Assembly (NCBI RefSeq): GCF_018304765.1
Contig: NZ_CP072643.1
Location: forward strand, 992,001-1,056,000
Reading direction: 5' to 3'
DNA: 64,000 bases
DNA from: Chloracidobacterium sp. N
GTDB lineage: Bacteria > Acidobacteriota > Blastocatellia > Chloracidobacteriales > Chloracidobacteriaceae
Part shown: positions 55,408 to 64,000 of the stretch, one piece after another
Position numbering within the stretch: the first letter of the stretch is position 1
How the letters are laid out: the number at the start of each line of letters is the position of its first letter
Translations under genes and position numbers: made by a program
Notes under the pieces: model-generated
What the model was told of the DNA's origin: nothing
The model's database searches: none
The model's input: only the letters and a program-made list of their open reading frames with translations

Positions 55408-55797
55408 GACGGTGCATCCTCAGAGCCTGAAACTGCCGACAGAAGATGAAGGAAAAGGTCGGCTGGGGACGCACAAAAAACACAGGCTTGAATGAAGCCT
55501 TCTTTTCCCAACGTACAGCGGCGGAAAGGCAGGCGCGCAATTTTTTCAGGCCCGCGAAGGTTTTATGTCAAAGGTCAAGTCAGCCGGACCCGGCAGAGGT
55601 TTCCGGCTGGAAAACCGCCGCCGTCGCCCTACCGTCTGGTGCATTGCCGTGGTTCGCGCTACTTTTTGAAGGCGTAACAACTGTTTTGAAAGCCAAAAAA
55701 CGGCCGATGCCAGGCATGTGTTGAACCGTCACCTTGGGCGTTGGCCGGCAGGTCGGCATCCCGCGTGACTGGCTAGTCTTCAGCATTTAGAGAAAGA
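55408..55797. other. 390-bp segment without a recognised gene
   Basis: Between the bchE stub and the cas promoter. Open frames here are short and match nothing I know. It presumably includes the old promoter of bchE-hemN on the minus strand. Confidence 0.4.
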
Positions 55798-55826
55798 TTG
55801 CACTGTTTGCCGGTTTTACTTATAGT
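55798..55826 (+). promoter_or_regulatory. Putative sigma-70 promoter of the cas operon
   Basis: TTGCAC (55798-55803), 17 bases, TATAGT (55821-55826). This is close to consensus with ideal spacing and lies 72 bases before the cas3 ATG. Confidence 0.6.
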
Positions 55827-55897
55827 GCTGCGCCGTGTAAACAAGCCCAACGCAAACAAGCTCATCAGTACTTTCCTGCGAGCCGATCTGCCATGTT

Positions 55898-58651
55898 ATG
55901 ACTCAGGGGCGAGCGAACTGCTTCGACAATTGGTTCGAGAAGGCGACAGGCAGGAAGCCCTTCCCCTACCAGCGTGCTCTCGCCCAATGCGGGCGACTGC
56001 CCGAGTTGCTCGAGGTGCCGACGGGCACGGGGAAGACGGCTGCTGCGATCCTCGGCTGGTTGTGGCGTCGGCGATGCCATCCGAAGGAGACCGTACGCAA
56101 CGCGACGCCACGCCGTCTCGTGTACTGCCTCCCCATGCGCGTGCTCGTGGAACAGACGCGCGCGTGTGCTGTCCGCTGGCTGAACAACCTCGGGTTGCTC
56201 GCCGGCAAGGCGACGTTCGATGGCGACCGGCTCGAAGGCTACGAAGTCGACTGGAAGCAGCAGGACAAGATCGCTGTCGTCAGGCTTATGGGTGGCGAGT
56301 CCCAGCGCGACTGGCGCGAGTACCCGGAGCGCGAGGCCATCATCATTGGAACACAGGACATGCTGCTCTCGCGGGCGCTGAATCGCGGCTTCGCGATGCC
56401 TCCCCAGGAGTGGCCGATTGACTTCGGATTTCTTAACGTGGACGCGCTCTGGGTGATGGACGAAGTCCAGCTCATGGGGCCGGGGCGCACGACGAGCGTA
56501 CAGCTCCAAGCGTTCTGGGACGCTGCACCTCCGTCCCATGGGCTGCGCCAGACGCTCTGGATGAGCGCCACACTCGGCAGCCAGGCCGGCTCGCTCCAGC
56601 TTCCGAATTGGATGCAAACGCCTGAAAAGAGCCAGTTGCTTGCATGTCAGCACACAAACGCCGACCTTCAAAACCCGGCGTTCGCCCTGCGGTGGAACGC
56701 TCCTAAGCGCCTGGAACTGCACCTGGACTCCGCTGCAAACAACACTGGCGTTACGAAGCCGAAAGTCAAGCCAGCGCGTGGCAAGCGCAAGCCAGGGTCC
56801 AAAGATGACGCACAGGCAGGCAAGCCAGGCGAGCAGGGCTGGACCGTCGAGAGTCCCGATCTGCATACGGCGATTCTCGATGAAGCGAATGGCGGACGCC
56901 TCGTGCTCGTCTTCGTGAATCAGGTCAAGCGTGCGCGCGAACTCCACGACCGCCTTCGCGCAAGCGCCGGAGCCGGGGCGGAGGTTCTCCTCGTCCACGC
57001 CCGCATGCGCCCGCGCGATCGGCACGCAGTCGTGAGCAAGCTCGGGACCGCCACACCTGCTTCCGGACGCATCGTCGTCACGACACAGGTCCTCGAAGCC
57101 GGCGTGGACCTGGACGCCGATGCGCTTTTCACGGAGCTCTGTCCGTGGCCATCGCTCGTGCAGCGTTTTGGTCGGCTGAATCGCAGCGGCACGCGGCCAC
57201 GATCCAGTGACGTTAACAAGGGCAAGGCAAAGCCGGCGCGGGCTGTGGTCTTCGAGTTTGTGGTCTTCGAGCCGCCGCAGCCGACGAGGGATAAAGAGTC
57301 TTCGGCGGACTACGAGGTTCGCCCGAGCTGGCCGTACGAGCCCGAGGCCATCGACGAAGCCCGAAAGCTCCTTGCTCAGGTGGCGGAGGCTCACGACGGC
57401 TCCCTCTCGCCCAAGACGCTGTCGACTCTTTCGATCTCGCTTCCGCTCGAAGGACCCGTCCTCCGGCGCTTCGATCTCGACGATCTCTTCGACACCGATC
57501 CGGATCTCTCCGGTGGCCACACGGATGTGACGCCGTATTTGCGCGCCGCCGATCGCGACGTCGATGCGTACCTGCTCTGGCGGCGGATCAAGGGAGGGCT
57601 TAACGTACGGATCAAGGGAGGGCTTAACGTAGATAAGCAGGTGCCGATCCATCGCGACGAGCTGTGCCCTGTGCCGTTCTACGAAGCGCAGGAAGCGTTC
57701 GCGGAACGCGAGGTCTGGATCCTCACGCTCTCTACGGGGCGCAAAGGTCGCGCCGCCTGGCGCAAAGCGACAGGGCGCGAGATCCGCGCCGGCGACACCG
57801 TCATGGTCAATCGTGAGGCCGGGTGCTATCGCGAGGATGCCGGCTGGACGGGCGAGGCTAAGGACATCCCGAGCCGGGTCGTCGACCGCTGGGAGAAGAA
57901 CGGCGGCCAGCTCGTGCGAGCATGGGTCGAGATTGGTGGTGCAGGAAAACCGTTTTTCGATGAGATTGACGCTCACATCGTCGGGCCTCGTGGTCGGTTA
58001 GAGGATCACCGCTGCTTCACCAGGCAGTGGATGGAGCTCCAAGACCATTTGTGCAGGGCGAGGCAGAAGGCAAGCCGCTTGGTGGCGAAACTTTCCCTAA
58101 ACAATACCGTTGGCGCGTCTGTCATCCGGGCCGCACATTGGCATGACGTCGGTAAGGCGCTCGAGCGGGATAGAAACGGTACATCCACCCGGCCGTTTCA
58201 GGAGTACTTGCGGCGCGGCGGTACGACCGTCGGAGGTCATCCCCGGCCCGACGCCTTATACGCAAAGTCGAACGGCAGGAAGGCCGGCGAGACCTCGGGG
58301 TTCCGGCACGAGATGGCCTCGCTCCTCGCGTTCCTCCAGTCGAAGCACGCCGACGACGACCTCGCGGCGTTCCTGATCCTTGCCCATCATGGCAAGGTGC
58401 GCCTCCTTCCCGAGGCGTGGGACGATGATGACCCCGTGGATCTGTGTGGCGTGCGGAAGGGCGACAGGATCCCCGCGGCCGCCTTACCCGTCGGAAATAA
58501 CCCGATCGTGCTCAACACGAAAATCGTGCTTCCATCCCGCCAGCACCGGGGGTGGCAAGGGCGCGTGCACAAGCTGCTCAAACAACACGGGCCGTTTCTC
58601 CTTGCCTACCTGGAAGGCCTCGTGCGCGTCGCAGACTGGAGGGCGAGCTGA
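55898..58651 (+). CDS. cas3: Type I-G Cas3 helicase-nuclease (helicase first, HD last)
   Basis: A 917-residue Cas3. An SF2 helicase comes first: Walker A PTGTGKT at residues 41-47, a DExx box MDEVQ at 187-191, WMSATLGSQ (motif III), and QRFGRLNRSG (motif VI). The HD nuclease is at the C-terminus: HWHDVGKAL (His749-Asp750) and LAHHGKVRL. The helicase-HD order is characteristic of type I-G (I-U) Cas3, the reverse of most type I systems. It degrades target DNA after Cascade recruitment. Two in-frame micro-duplications are seen, 24 bp at 57584-57631 (RIKGGLNV twice) and 15 bp at 57245-57274 (VVFEF/VVFEP). The stop overlaps csx17 (TGATG). Confidence 0.9.
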   Translation: MTQGRANCFDNWFEKATGRKPFPYQRALAQCGRLPELLEVPTGTGKTAAAILGWLWRRRCHPKETVRNATPRRLVYCLPMRVLVEQTRACAVRWLNNLGLLAGKATFDGDRLEGYEVDWKQQDKIAVVRLMGGESQRDWREYPEREAIIIGTQDMLLSRALNRGFAMPPQEWPIDFGFLNVDALWVMDEVQLMGPGRTTSVQLQAFWDAAPPSHGLRQTLWMSATLGSQAGSLQLPNWMQTPEKSQLLACQHTNADLQNPAFALRWNAPKRLELHLDSAANNTGVTKPKVKPARGKRKPGSKDDAQAGKPGEQGWTVESPDLHTAILDEANGGRLVLVFVNQVKRARELHDRLRASAGAGAEVLLVHARMRPRDRHAVVSKLGTATPASGRIVVTTQVLEAGVDLDADALFTELCPWPSLVQRFGRLNRSGTRPRSSDVNKGKAKPARAVVFEFVVFEPPQPTRDKESSADYEVRPSWPYEPEAIDEARKLLAQVAEAHDGSLSPKTLSTLSISLPLEGPVLRRFDLDDLFDTDPDLSGGHTDVTPYLRAADRDVDAYLLWRRIKGGLNVRIKGGLNVDKQVPIHRDELCPVPFYEAQEAFAEREVWILTLSTGRKGRAAWRKATGREIRAGDTVMVNREAGCYREDAGWTGEAKDIPSRVVDRWEKNGGQLVRAWVEIGGAGKPFFDEIDAHIVGPRGRLEDHRCFTRQWMELQDHLCRARQKASRLVAKLSLNNTVGASVIRAAHWHDVGKALERDRNGTSTRPFQEYLRRGGTTVGGHPRPDALYAKSNGRKAGETSGFRHEMASLLAFLQSKHADDDLAAFLILAHHGKVRLLPEAWDDDDPVDLCGVRKGDRIPAAALPVGNNPIVLNTKIVLPSRQHRGWQGRVHKLLKQHGPFLLAYLEGLVRVADWRAS

Positions 58652-60762
58652 TGGCAGCGGTCGTCTGCAGCGGGGTCTCGCCGCGTTCGCTCGGCGATCT
58701 CCTCAAAGGCTTCGGCGTCATGGCCATCGTCGGGGAGAACTGTCCGGACGCACTGTTCTGGTGGGACGACGCCTTTCACCTGGTGGTCGAGCGGCCCTGC
58801 GACGATGGCGCGGATCAGAGGGAGTCGAGGCAGGCGATCGAGGGTGTGGTGCGCGGCCACCTGCTCGGGTGGGGGAGTGTCGTTGCGGAGGCGTTCAAGC
58901 CTGTTCGCGGCAGCAAGGAGAAAAAAATCAAACGGCAAGATTCGAAGCTCAAGCTGCGCGATAACCATGATCGGTTCGAGCCCCAGATTGCGGCATGGGC
59001 ACGGGCGATCGCTCTTCCCGACCCGGACAAGAAGGAGACCGAACCGCACCCGCTGTTCCCTGCCCATGGGCAGGAGGGAAGCGGCGACTACTTTTCCCAG
59101 GTCGAGAAGGCAGTCGAGGCGGCCAGAGGTGCTCCGTTGGACATCGCGTGGTCGCTTTTCGCGGAAGGGAACCCCACACTCAAGAAGGGGCTCGACAGCG
59201 GCTATCTCTTCTTTCCCGAGCCAATGAAACGCTACGCGACGGGCATCGCGAAGTGGGTGCAGGATCGCGCTGCGCTCAGCCCATGGTGCTTCCTGCTGGC
59301 AGTGCGTGGGGCTGTGCTTTTGCGTGGCAGCCTTCGTCGCCTCCGCTGGGGTCGCCGCGCGTACCCCGCGTTCCCGTTCGTGTTCGAGGGCTCGGTGGTC
59401 GAGCTCGGGAAGGGCAGTTTCTTCCGAAACGTCGAGGTCCATCTTCCGACATGGACCGCCGCCTACCCTCGGACGCTCGCGGAGTTCGAAGTCCAGATGC
59501 GTCAGTTCCAGGCACGTCTGTCAGGCCGGGGCTTCGCCGCCACCGCAGCAGAGTTCCGGGCGGCGGTCGTCGGGCGTGGCCCCGGTGCCGCCTTCGACAC
59601 CTTCCATCGCTTCGTCCTCGAAGGGCGCCGCCGAGGGCAGGACCAGCGGATGCGTCAAGGCATCCCACGCGGTTCGACGCGCGTTGGGGTCAAGGGCAAG
59701 GAACACGCAACGCTACGGCTGATGCTGGCACCGCTCGCGGAAACGGGATGGTTCGACCAGTTCAGCACGGATCGTTTGCGCGCGGAACGTGCGCGCGCGG
59801 AGGAGGCCATCCATCGCGCAGTCGATGAGCCCGGGCCCGATACGTATCGTGGCATCCTCAAGTCGCTCTGGGATCTCAACCAGGCGCTTGTCGTGTCCGG
59901 TGCCCTGCGCCGGGACCTCGAGGACACAGGCCGGAAGCCGCGCCCACTGCCACCGCTCCCGGCGCTCCTATGGGAGCGTGCACTCGGGAACGAGCCAGAC
60001 CCGGCCCATCAACTGGGACGTGCCATCGGTTCGATCCTCGGGGTTCGAGCCGACCTCGGGGTTCGAGCCAAGGGTGCGGTTGTCGGGCCCATCCTTGAGC
60101 ACATGCTCCCGGTTCGCTGGAATTGGAAAAAAAGCGGCGATTGGACAGTTCCGAAAGACCCCCCGTCCCGTCCCCTCAGGTGGGCCGGCCTCAACCCTCT
60201 CGCTGACTTCAAAGACCTCTTCTGGTTCCGCTGGCTCGACAGTGCCGAGTTGCCGAAGCTGCCGTTTGCCGCCGCGCGCTTCGCGCGCCTCGCCGACATC
60301 GCCGCCCTGCTTCGTGGTGACGTGAACATTCGGGAGGTCCATTGCCTCGCTGGTCTTTACGCGCTTCTCGACTGGGAATCGTTGGGAACCGGGCGGGGTG
60401 AAGCGTCAGGTGCATGCGTTCCTGTGCCGCCGTCGTACGCCGCGCTCCGTCTGTGGCTTGAGCTGGGCATCGATCCGCCGCCGAAGTCGCGGCCCCCGCG
60501 CGACGGCACTGTCGCACGGCTTCTCTCATTAGGCAGCGCCAGCGGGGTCGAGAAAGCTGTCGAAGTGGCACTCGGGCACCTGCGAGTCAACGGCCTCCCT
60601 TGGAGGACGGATCCGAGACCAACCGGAAAGGCTGTTGCGCGCTTCGCCGCGACCATCCCGGCCAACGAGGCAGCGCGAATGCTGCTCGCGGTTCTCGCCC
60701 CCATCTCGAAAGATGACACGCTCGCCCTATCGCGGCACCTCTGGGTGCCGATCGAGGAATAA
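58651..60762 (+). CDS. csx17: Type I-G large subunit Csx17 (Cas8g/Cas8u2)
   Basis: A 703-residue Csx17-family protein, the large subunit of type I-G Cascade, expected to take part in PAM recognition and Cas3 recruitment. Recognised by position and by segments such as GVSPRSLGDLLKGFGVMAIV at the start, SGYLFFPEPMKRYATGIAKW, GVKGKEHATLRLMLAPL and the C-terminal LSRHLWVPIEE. ATG 58651 overlaps the cas3 stop by one base and has GGAGGG ahead of it; the upstream open frame is antecedent cas3 sequence. It contains an 18-bp tandem duplication at 60037-60072 (GVRADL/GVRAKG). Confidence 0.85.
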   Translation: MAAVVCSGVSPRSLGDLLKGFGVMAIVGENCPDALFWWDDAFHLVVERPCDDGADQRESRQAIEGVVRGHLLGWGSVVAEAFKPVRGSKEKKIKRQDSKLKLRDNHDRFEPQIAAWARAIALPDPDKKETEPHPLFPAHGQEGSGDYFSQVEKAVEAARGAPLDIAWSLFAEGNPTLKKGLDSGYLFFPEPMKRYATGIAKWVQDRAALSPWCFLLAVRGAVLLRGSLRRLRWGRRAYPAFPFVFEGSVVELGKGSFFRNVEVHLPTWTAAYPRTLAEFEVQMRQFQARLSGRGFAATAAEFRAAVVGRGPGAAFDTFHRFVLEGRRRGQDQRMRQGIPRGSTRVGVKGKEHATLRLMLAPLAETGWFDQFSTDRLRAERARAEEAIHRAVDEPGPDTYRGILKSLWDLNQALVVSGALRRDLEDTGRKPRPLPPLPALLWERALGNEPDPAHQLGRAIGSILGVRADLGVRAKGAVVGPILEHMLPVRWNWKKSGDWTVPKDPPSRPLRWAGLNPLADFKDLFWFRWLDSAELPKLPFAAARFARLADIAALLRGDVNIREVHCLAGLYALLDWESLGTGRGEASGACVPVPPSYAALRLWLELGIDPPPKSRPPRDGTVARLLSLGSASGVEKAVEVALGHLRVNGLPWRTDPRPTGKAVARFAATIPANEAARMLLAVLAPISKDDTLALSRHLWVPIEE

Positions 60763-60774
60763 GGAGAACATCGT

Positions 60775-62085
60775 ATGACCCTGCTTGAACAACTCTACGC
60801 GCAGGACCACATCGTGATCACCGCGTCGCTCAAGCTCACGAACGGCAACTTTCTCCAGCCCACCGGCTTTCCCGACATCGGTGCCTGCATCTACCGCGAC
60901 AAGGAAGGCCAGCGCTGGTGCCTCGTCGAGAGCGAGCAGAGCATGGCGAACCGACTCGAAGCGGTCTGCATGAAGGCGCCAGGGGTCTGGGTGGACGACC
61001 TCAGGGGCCTGCCGGTCATTGCGGTGGAGGACAAGGGCGGCAAACTCCTGGCGACGAACCTCACCGAGCCGCATCGGATCGCATCGTCCTACATTCTCGA
61101 AAGCAAGCTTGCGGGCGGTACCGAAAACCTGCGCAAGCTGTTCGAGGAAAAGATCGGGCTGGAGAACAGGCTGGAGAACAGGCTGGAGAACAGGCTGGAG
61201 AACGACGGCGAAATTTGGCCGCTCGACAAGCGGGCCAACCTGGAGAAACTGGTCTTCGCGCTCGATCCGGCGGCGCTACTGCACGGATTCCAGTTCGTTC
61301 AGTGGAAGTTCGTCGGGCTGCGCCAGACCCGCCTCATCCACGCGCGGCTGGAAGCGAAACTCGCTGACGATCCCGAGGTCCACTACGGCATGGTGAAGTG
61401 GGACGCGATCGAGCCGGAGTCGACACGCGAGGGGCGCGCCAACAAGGGGCAGAGCATTGCCGCGAAGAGCCGCATTGTGCCGAAGAACATCGTTGCAACG
61501 TTCGAAATCGACGTTCTGGGGCTGAAGAGCTTGTCGCTCGATGAGGACCGAAAGAAGTTCCTCCTCGGCCTTGCTCTGTGGAAGATCGGCGCTCTCCTCG
61601 CCAACAAGGCGTCGTTCGATCCTCGTAGCCGCGCGACCGGGCCGAGTCTCCGCCTCCGCGCCGATTGCTACCTGACCTGCGAGTCGATCTCGTGGAGCGG
61701 CAACTCATCAAAGGGGCAGACCACCCCCACCGAGTTGATGGAAGCGAAGCCCACCAGCCTCGGCCAAGCTGACGGTCCGTCCTTCACGCCGGATAATGGG
61801 GGACAGAAGTCCGCGGTGACCTTCCAGGTGCTCATCGAAGAACTGCTCGGAAAGGACAAAGTAACCTTCGAGAAACCGAAAGAAGGCAAGTCGAGCGTGG
61901 GCGAGTCCGCCGGGGAGCAGGACGGTTCGCACTACGACGGCCCCATGGTGGAGGTCACGTACGAGCCCAAGCAGAATCAGGAGAACAAGCCGAAGCAGGA
62001 GAAGAAGGGTGGCAGCAAGGCCGCCCAACAAACAGAGGCGAATGTCGAGCAAGCGGACGAAGCAGCGGACGAAGCACAGGAATGA
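60775..62085 (+). CDS. csb1: Type I-G backbone subunit Csb1 (Cas7g, GSU0053 family)
   Basis: A 436-residue Cas7-type backbone protein of the GSU0053/Csb1 family. Segments: LVESEQSMANRLEAVCM near residue 50, HGFQFVQWKFVGLRQTRLIHA, and SLRLRADCYLTCESISW. AAGGAG (60761-60766) precedes the ATG. Multiple copies coat the crRNA. Between residues 129 and 144 there are four 12-bp units giving LENRLENRLENRLEND, and the acidic tail has another 12-bp duplication (ADEAADEA). The tail after residue 380 is Lys/Glu/Gln-rich and looks disordered. The stop overlaps csb2 (ATGA). Confidence 0.9.
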   Translation: MTLLEQLYAQDHIVITASLKLTNGNFLQPTGFPDIGACIYRDKEGQRWCLVESEQSMANRLEAVCMKAPGVWVDDLRGLPVIAVEDKGGKLLATNLTEPHRIASSYILESKLAGGTENLRKLFEEKIGLENRLENRLENRLENDGEIWPLDKRANLEKLVFALDPAALLHGFQFVQWKFVGLRQTRLIHARLEAKLADDPEVHYGMVKWDAIEPESTREGRANKGQSIAAKSRIVPKNIVATFEIDVLGLKSLSLDEDRKKFLLGLALWKIGALLANKASFDPRSRATGPSLRLRADCYLTCESISWSGNSSKGQTTPTELMEAKPTSLGQADGPSFTPDNGGQKSAVTFQVLIEELLGKDKVTFEKPKEGKSSVGESAGEQDGSHYDGPMVEVTYEPKQNQENKPKQEKKGGSKAAQQTEANVEQADEAADEAQE

Positions 62086-63599
62086 CCAACGCGACTATTA
62101 TCCAAGTCGAGCTTCTCTCGGGCCGCTACCACGCACACGTGTGGGGGGAGTCCCAGTTTGCAATGGCGGGGCCAGAGTGGCCTCCCTCGCCATGGCGGCT
62201 CCTCCGCGCGCTCGCTTCCGCATGGTTCTGCGCACAGCCGGTTTTATCCTCGGAGGTTGATCGCGATGACCTGCTCCAGGCCTTGGGTCGCTCTGACGCG
62301 CCCGAGATCTGGCTTCCGCGCACGTCGGTCCACGAGATCCGCTACTACCAGCCCGTGCGGCTGGGCGCGTCCGATCGCGTCCCCCACCACGACCACTTCG
62401 CCGTTCCCGAAGGCGGTCGCTTCTGGTTCCGCTTCGAGAAGGCTCTTCAGCCGGATCAGCGGGCGTTGCTCGCCAAACTCCTTGAACGGCTGCGCTATTT
62501 CGGCCGCAGCGAGTCCCGTGCGCGCCTCCGCCTGGTGAATTATAACGAGCCGCCAGCTGGCGTCTTCAGGGTCATGCCACGCAGCGGTATTCAGCCCGGT
62601 ATCCAGCCGACTTCGCCTACCGAGTACCGGCGGGTGCTCTGCACCACGTCCGGGTTCTGGGCGTCGGACCTATGGTTGCTTCGACGTGACGAAGAAACCA
62701 GAAAGAAGGAAACCAGAAAGAATGGATACCCGCTGCACCTTGTCGATGAGCTTATCAATGAGAAGATGCCGCTGCCCTGTGGGGCCAGGTGGGTCGAGTA
62801 CGCGGTGCCGGCTGAAGCACTCGTCCACGAGATCCGGCCGCGCGTGTCAGCGCCACCTGCCAAGCCAAGCGTCAACGTGGCTGAGATTCGTTTCCGCCTG
62901 AATCGCCGCATCCCCATTCCGCTTCGGTACGTGGTTGCCGTCGCCCGTGCGTTTCGCGACGCGGCTGTGGAGGCGCATCGGGACCGCACGGGGCAGATGT
63001 CGTTGATACTGAGTGGTCGTGAACTCGATGGCACTGTGGCTCGAGGTCATCAGCACGCATACTACCTGCCCCGCCCGCGCGCAGGAGCCGTGACCCTCGA
63101 TGAGCTTTTGGTCCGCGTGCCCGGCGGGAAGCTTACCCAGGAGGAACTCGACGCGTTGCTTGGCGTCGGGCGCATTCGCGTAGGCGGGCGCAGTTACCCG
63201 ATCACCGTGGTGCCTGAGGCCGTCGTGGCGTCGGCTAAGCCTGCGCCGGAGGCGCGTCAATGGCAAAGCGTCACTCCGTTCCTGCCGCCGCTACGCCATC
63301 GTCAGGGAAGGGAGGAGACCCGTGTGGATCGACAAGCCATCGCATGCGCCGAGAAAGTCTGCGGTCGGCGCCCTGCACATGTCGAGAGTCTGTCCGGTCC
63401 TGGTGGCCTCGGCTGTGTCTCGCCTGTCCTGGCACATGAATACGGAACAGGCGGACGGGGCTGGACGCTGACGACACGGCTTGGCTTCTGGCTTCAGCTT
63501 ACGTTTGACGAACCTGTGAGCCTCGACCGGCCACTCGGTGCCGACGCACACTTCGGTGCCGGGCAGTTCGCACCTGTGGACCAATCCGAAGAAACGTGA
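62082..63599 (+). CDS. csb2: Type I-G Cas5-Cas6 fusion Csb2 (GSU0054 family)
   Basis: A 505-residue Csb2. The N-terminal half is Cas5-like (IQVELLSGRYHAHVWG, PEWPPSPWRLLRALA); the C-terminal half is the Cas6-like part, ending TRLGFWLQLTFDEPVS and GADAHFGAGQFAPV, which contains His and Gly-rich elements of a RAMP fold. It should process pre-crRNA and cap the 5' handle. In-frame duplications lie at 62694-62723 (15 bp, ETRKK/ETRKN) and 62586-62609 (12 bp, GIQP twice). It is the last cas gene in the window; cas4-cas1 and cas2 normally come next in I-G loci but do not appear. Confidence 0.9.
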   Translation: MTNATIIQVELLSGRYHAHVWGESQFAMAGPEWPPSPWRLLRALASAWFCAQPVLSSEVDRDDLLQALGRSDAPEIWLPRTSVHEIRYYQPVRLGASDRVPHHDHFAVPEGGRFWFRFEKALQPDQRALLAKLLERLRYFGRSESRARLRLVNYNEPPAGVFRVMPRSGIQPGIQPTSPTEYRRVLCTTSGFWASDLWLLRRDEETRKKETRKNGYPLHLVDELINEKMPLPCGARWVEYAVPAEALVHEIRPRVSAPPAKPSVNVAEIRFRLNRRIPIPLRYVVAVARAFRDAAVEAHRDRTGQMSLILSGRELDGTVARGHQHAYYLPRPRAGAVTLDELLVRVPGGKLTQEELDALLGVGRIRVGGRSYPITVVPEAVVASAKPAPEARQWQSVTPFLPPLRHRQGREETRVDRQAIACAEKVCGRRPAHVESLSGPGGLGCVSPVLAHEYGTGGRGWTLTTRLGFWLQLTFDEPVSLDRPLGADAHFGAGQFAPVDQSEET

Positions 63600-63621
63600 T
63601 CAACGCCTTCGGTAGCACGCC

Positions 63622-63678
63622 GGCTAACAGCAGCATGCAGCGGACACTGCCGCGCGCCGCTGAACTCTGGCGTCAGAC
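63622..63678 (+). other. attC-like palindromic site
   Basis: GGCTAAC (63622-63628) and GTCAGAC (63672-63678) as outer boxes, with inner arms CAGCGG and CCGCTG (63639-63644 and 63656-63661) and a GC-rich loop. The layout resembles integron cassette recombination sites (RYYYAAC ... GTTRRRY), but the right box departs from GTTRRRY at one position. It lies 23 bases after the csb2 stop. Confidence 0.35.
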
Positions 63679-64000
63679 CCTGTCCGTGAGCACCGAGGCA
63701 CACCGCTTGTTGCGCTTGTCGAGGATTGTGCAAACCGTGGCAGTTGGTGCGGAATGCAGCGCACCGGCTGGGGCACGTCACCATTAGCGTGGTGAAGAGT
63801 GTCACCGTTGCGAAGCAGCCTGCCGGGCAACGAGTGGCGACCTCGTATCGAAGCACCGCACGACTCGTCAACCATTGAGGTGGCTACAGTCCGAGCTTCC
63901 GAGGCTTGCCAATCGTGTGCCGCATGGCAGAGTTCAGACTTGGCTTCGTCCGCTCCGGCGTGTCGCTTACAATTTGTGCAGGATGTTTTTCCAGCAGTGG
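63679..64000. other. Terminal segment, no gene recognised
   Basis: No open frame with family resemblance, no CRISPR repeat and no tRNA is seen up to the window end. Confidence 0.5.

Noticed and set aside
55865-57976. 703-codon minus-strand frame opposite cas3
   Set aside because: Antisense shadow of cas3; no recognisable domain, and cas3 motifs are intact on the plus strand.
1-64000. tRNA, rRNA and replication origin signals
   Set aside because: Nothing with a tRNA cloverleaf, rRNA signature or origin-type repeat was seen on reading both strands; a covariance search was not possible.

Overview
The window reads as a chromosomal segment of a GC-rich Gram-negative bacterium, most likely an acidobacterium. 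The large Oar-like TonB receptor with an N-terminal carboxypeptidase-type domain, the signal-peptide TPR proteins and a clear relic of the bacteriochlorophyll gene bchE point to a phototrophic lineage such as Chloracidobacterium. This assignment is an inference; no rRNA gene is present to confirm it.

Layout. 1-9.6 kb: cut-off M20 amidohydrolase, CAP-domain exoprotein, a TonB-dependent receptor behind a good sigma-54 promoter, a GT-C-like membrane protein, an M61 aminopeptidase with a homopolymer frameshift, and a MoxR/CbbQ ATPase. 9.8-18.7 kb: aldehyde dehydrogenase, dienoyl-CoA-reductase-like SDR, TylF-type methyltransferase, enoyl-CoA hydratase, a membrane protein with its winged-helix regulator, and a galT operon headed by a sodium:solute symporter. 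18.7-21.3 kb: a small island between 110-bp direct repeats, holding a DUF2281/MazF toxin-antitoxin operon whose toxin gene is cut by a TnpB-only IS200/IS605-type element. 21.4-26.8 kb: SDR, proB, dienelactone hydrolase, and a crotonyl/acrylyl-CoA-reductase-like protein carrying half a hydratase domain.

27-30 kb is a signalling operon: SiaC-like (DUF1987), SiaD-like diguanylate cyclase, SiaB-like kinase, then a histidine kinase whose N-terminus resembles the SiaC-binding stalk of the cyclase. The usual phosphatase SiaA is missing. 30-38 kb is housekeeping: BamD-like protein, beta-propeller, site-2 protease, scpA-scpB, thioesterase, pseudouridine synthase, phosphofructokinase and pyrD, often with ATGA overlaps. 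metH follows convergently.

42-53.7 kb is a duplicated module: small TPR protein, large TPR protein, decayed spacer, toxin-antitoxin pair. In the second copy the large TPR gene has grown to 2038 codons and the PIN toxin has lost its middle. The spacers contain heptamer arrays and fragments resembling hemN. hemN itself (53.9-55.2 kb) has an in-frame amber codon near its normal start and lies beside a 48-codon stub of bchE.

The right end (55.8-63.6 kb) is a type I-G (former I-U) CRISPR effector operon, cas3-csx17-csb1-csb2, behind a consensus sigma-70 promoter. No CRISPR array or cas1/cas2/cas4 lies in the window. All four genes carry short in-frame tandem duplications, and an attC-like palindrome follows the last gene.
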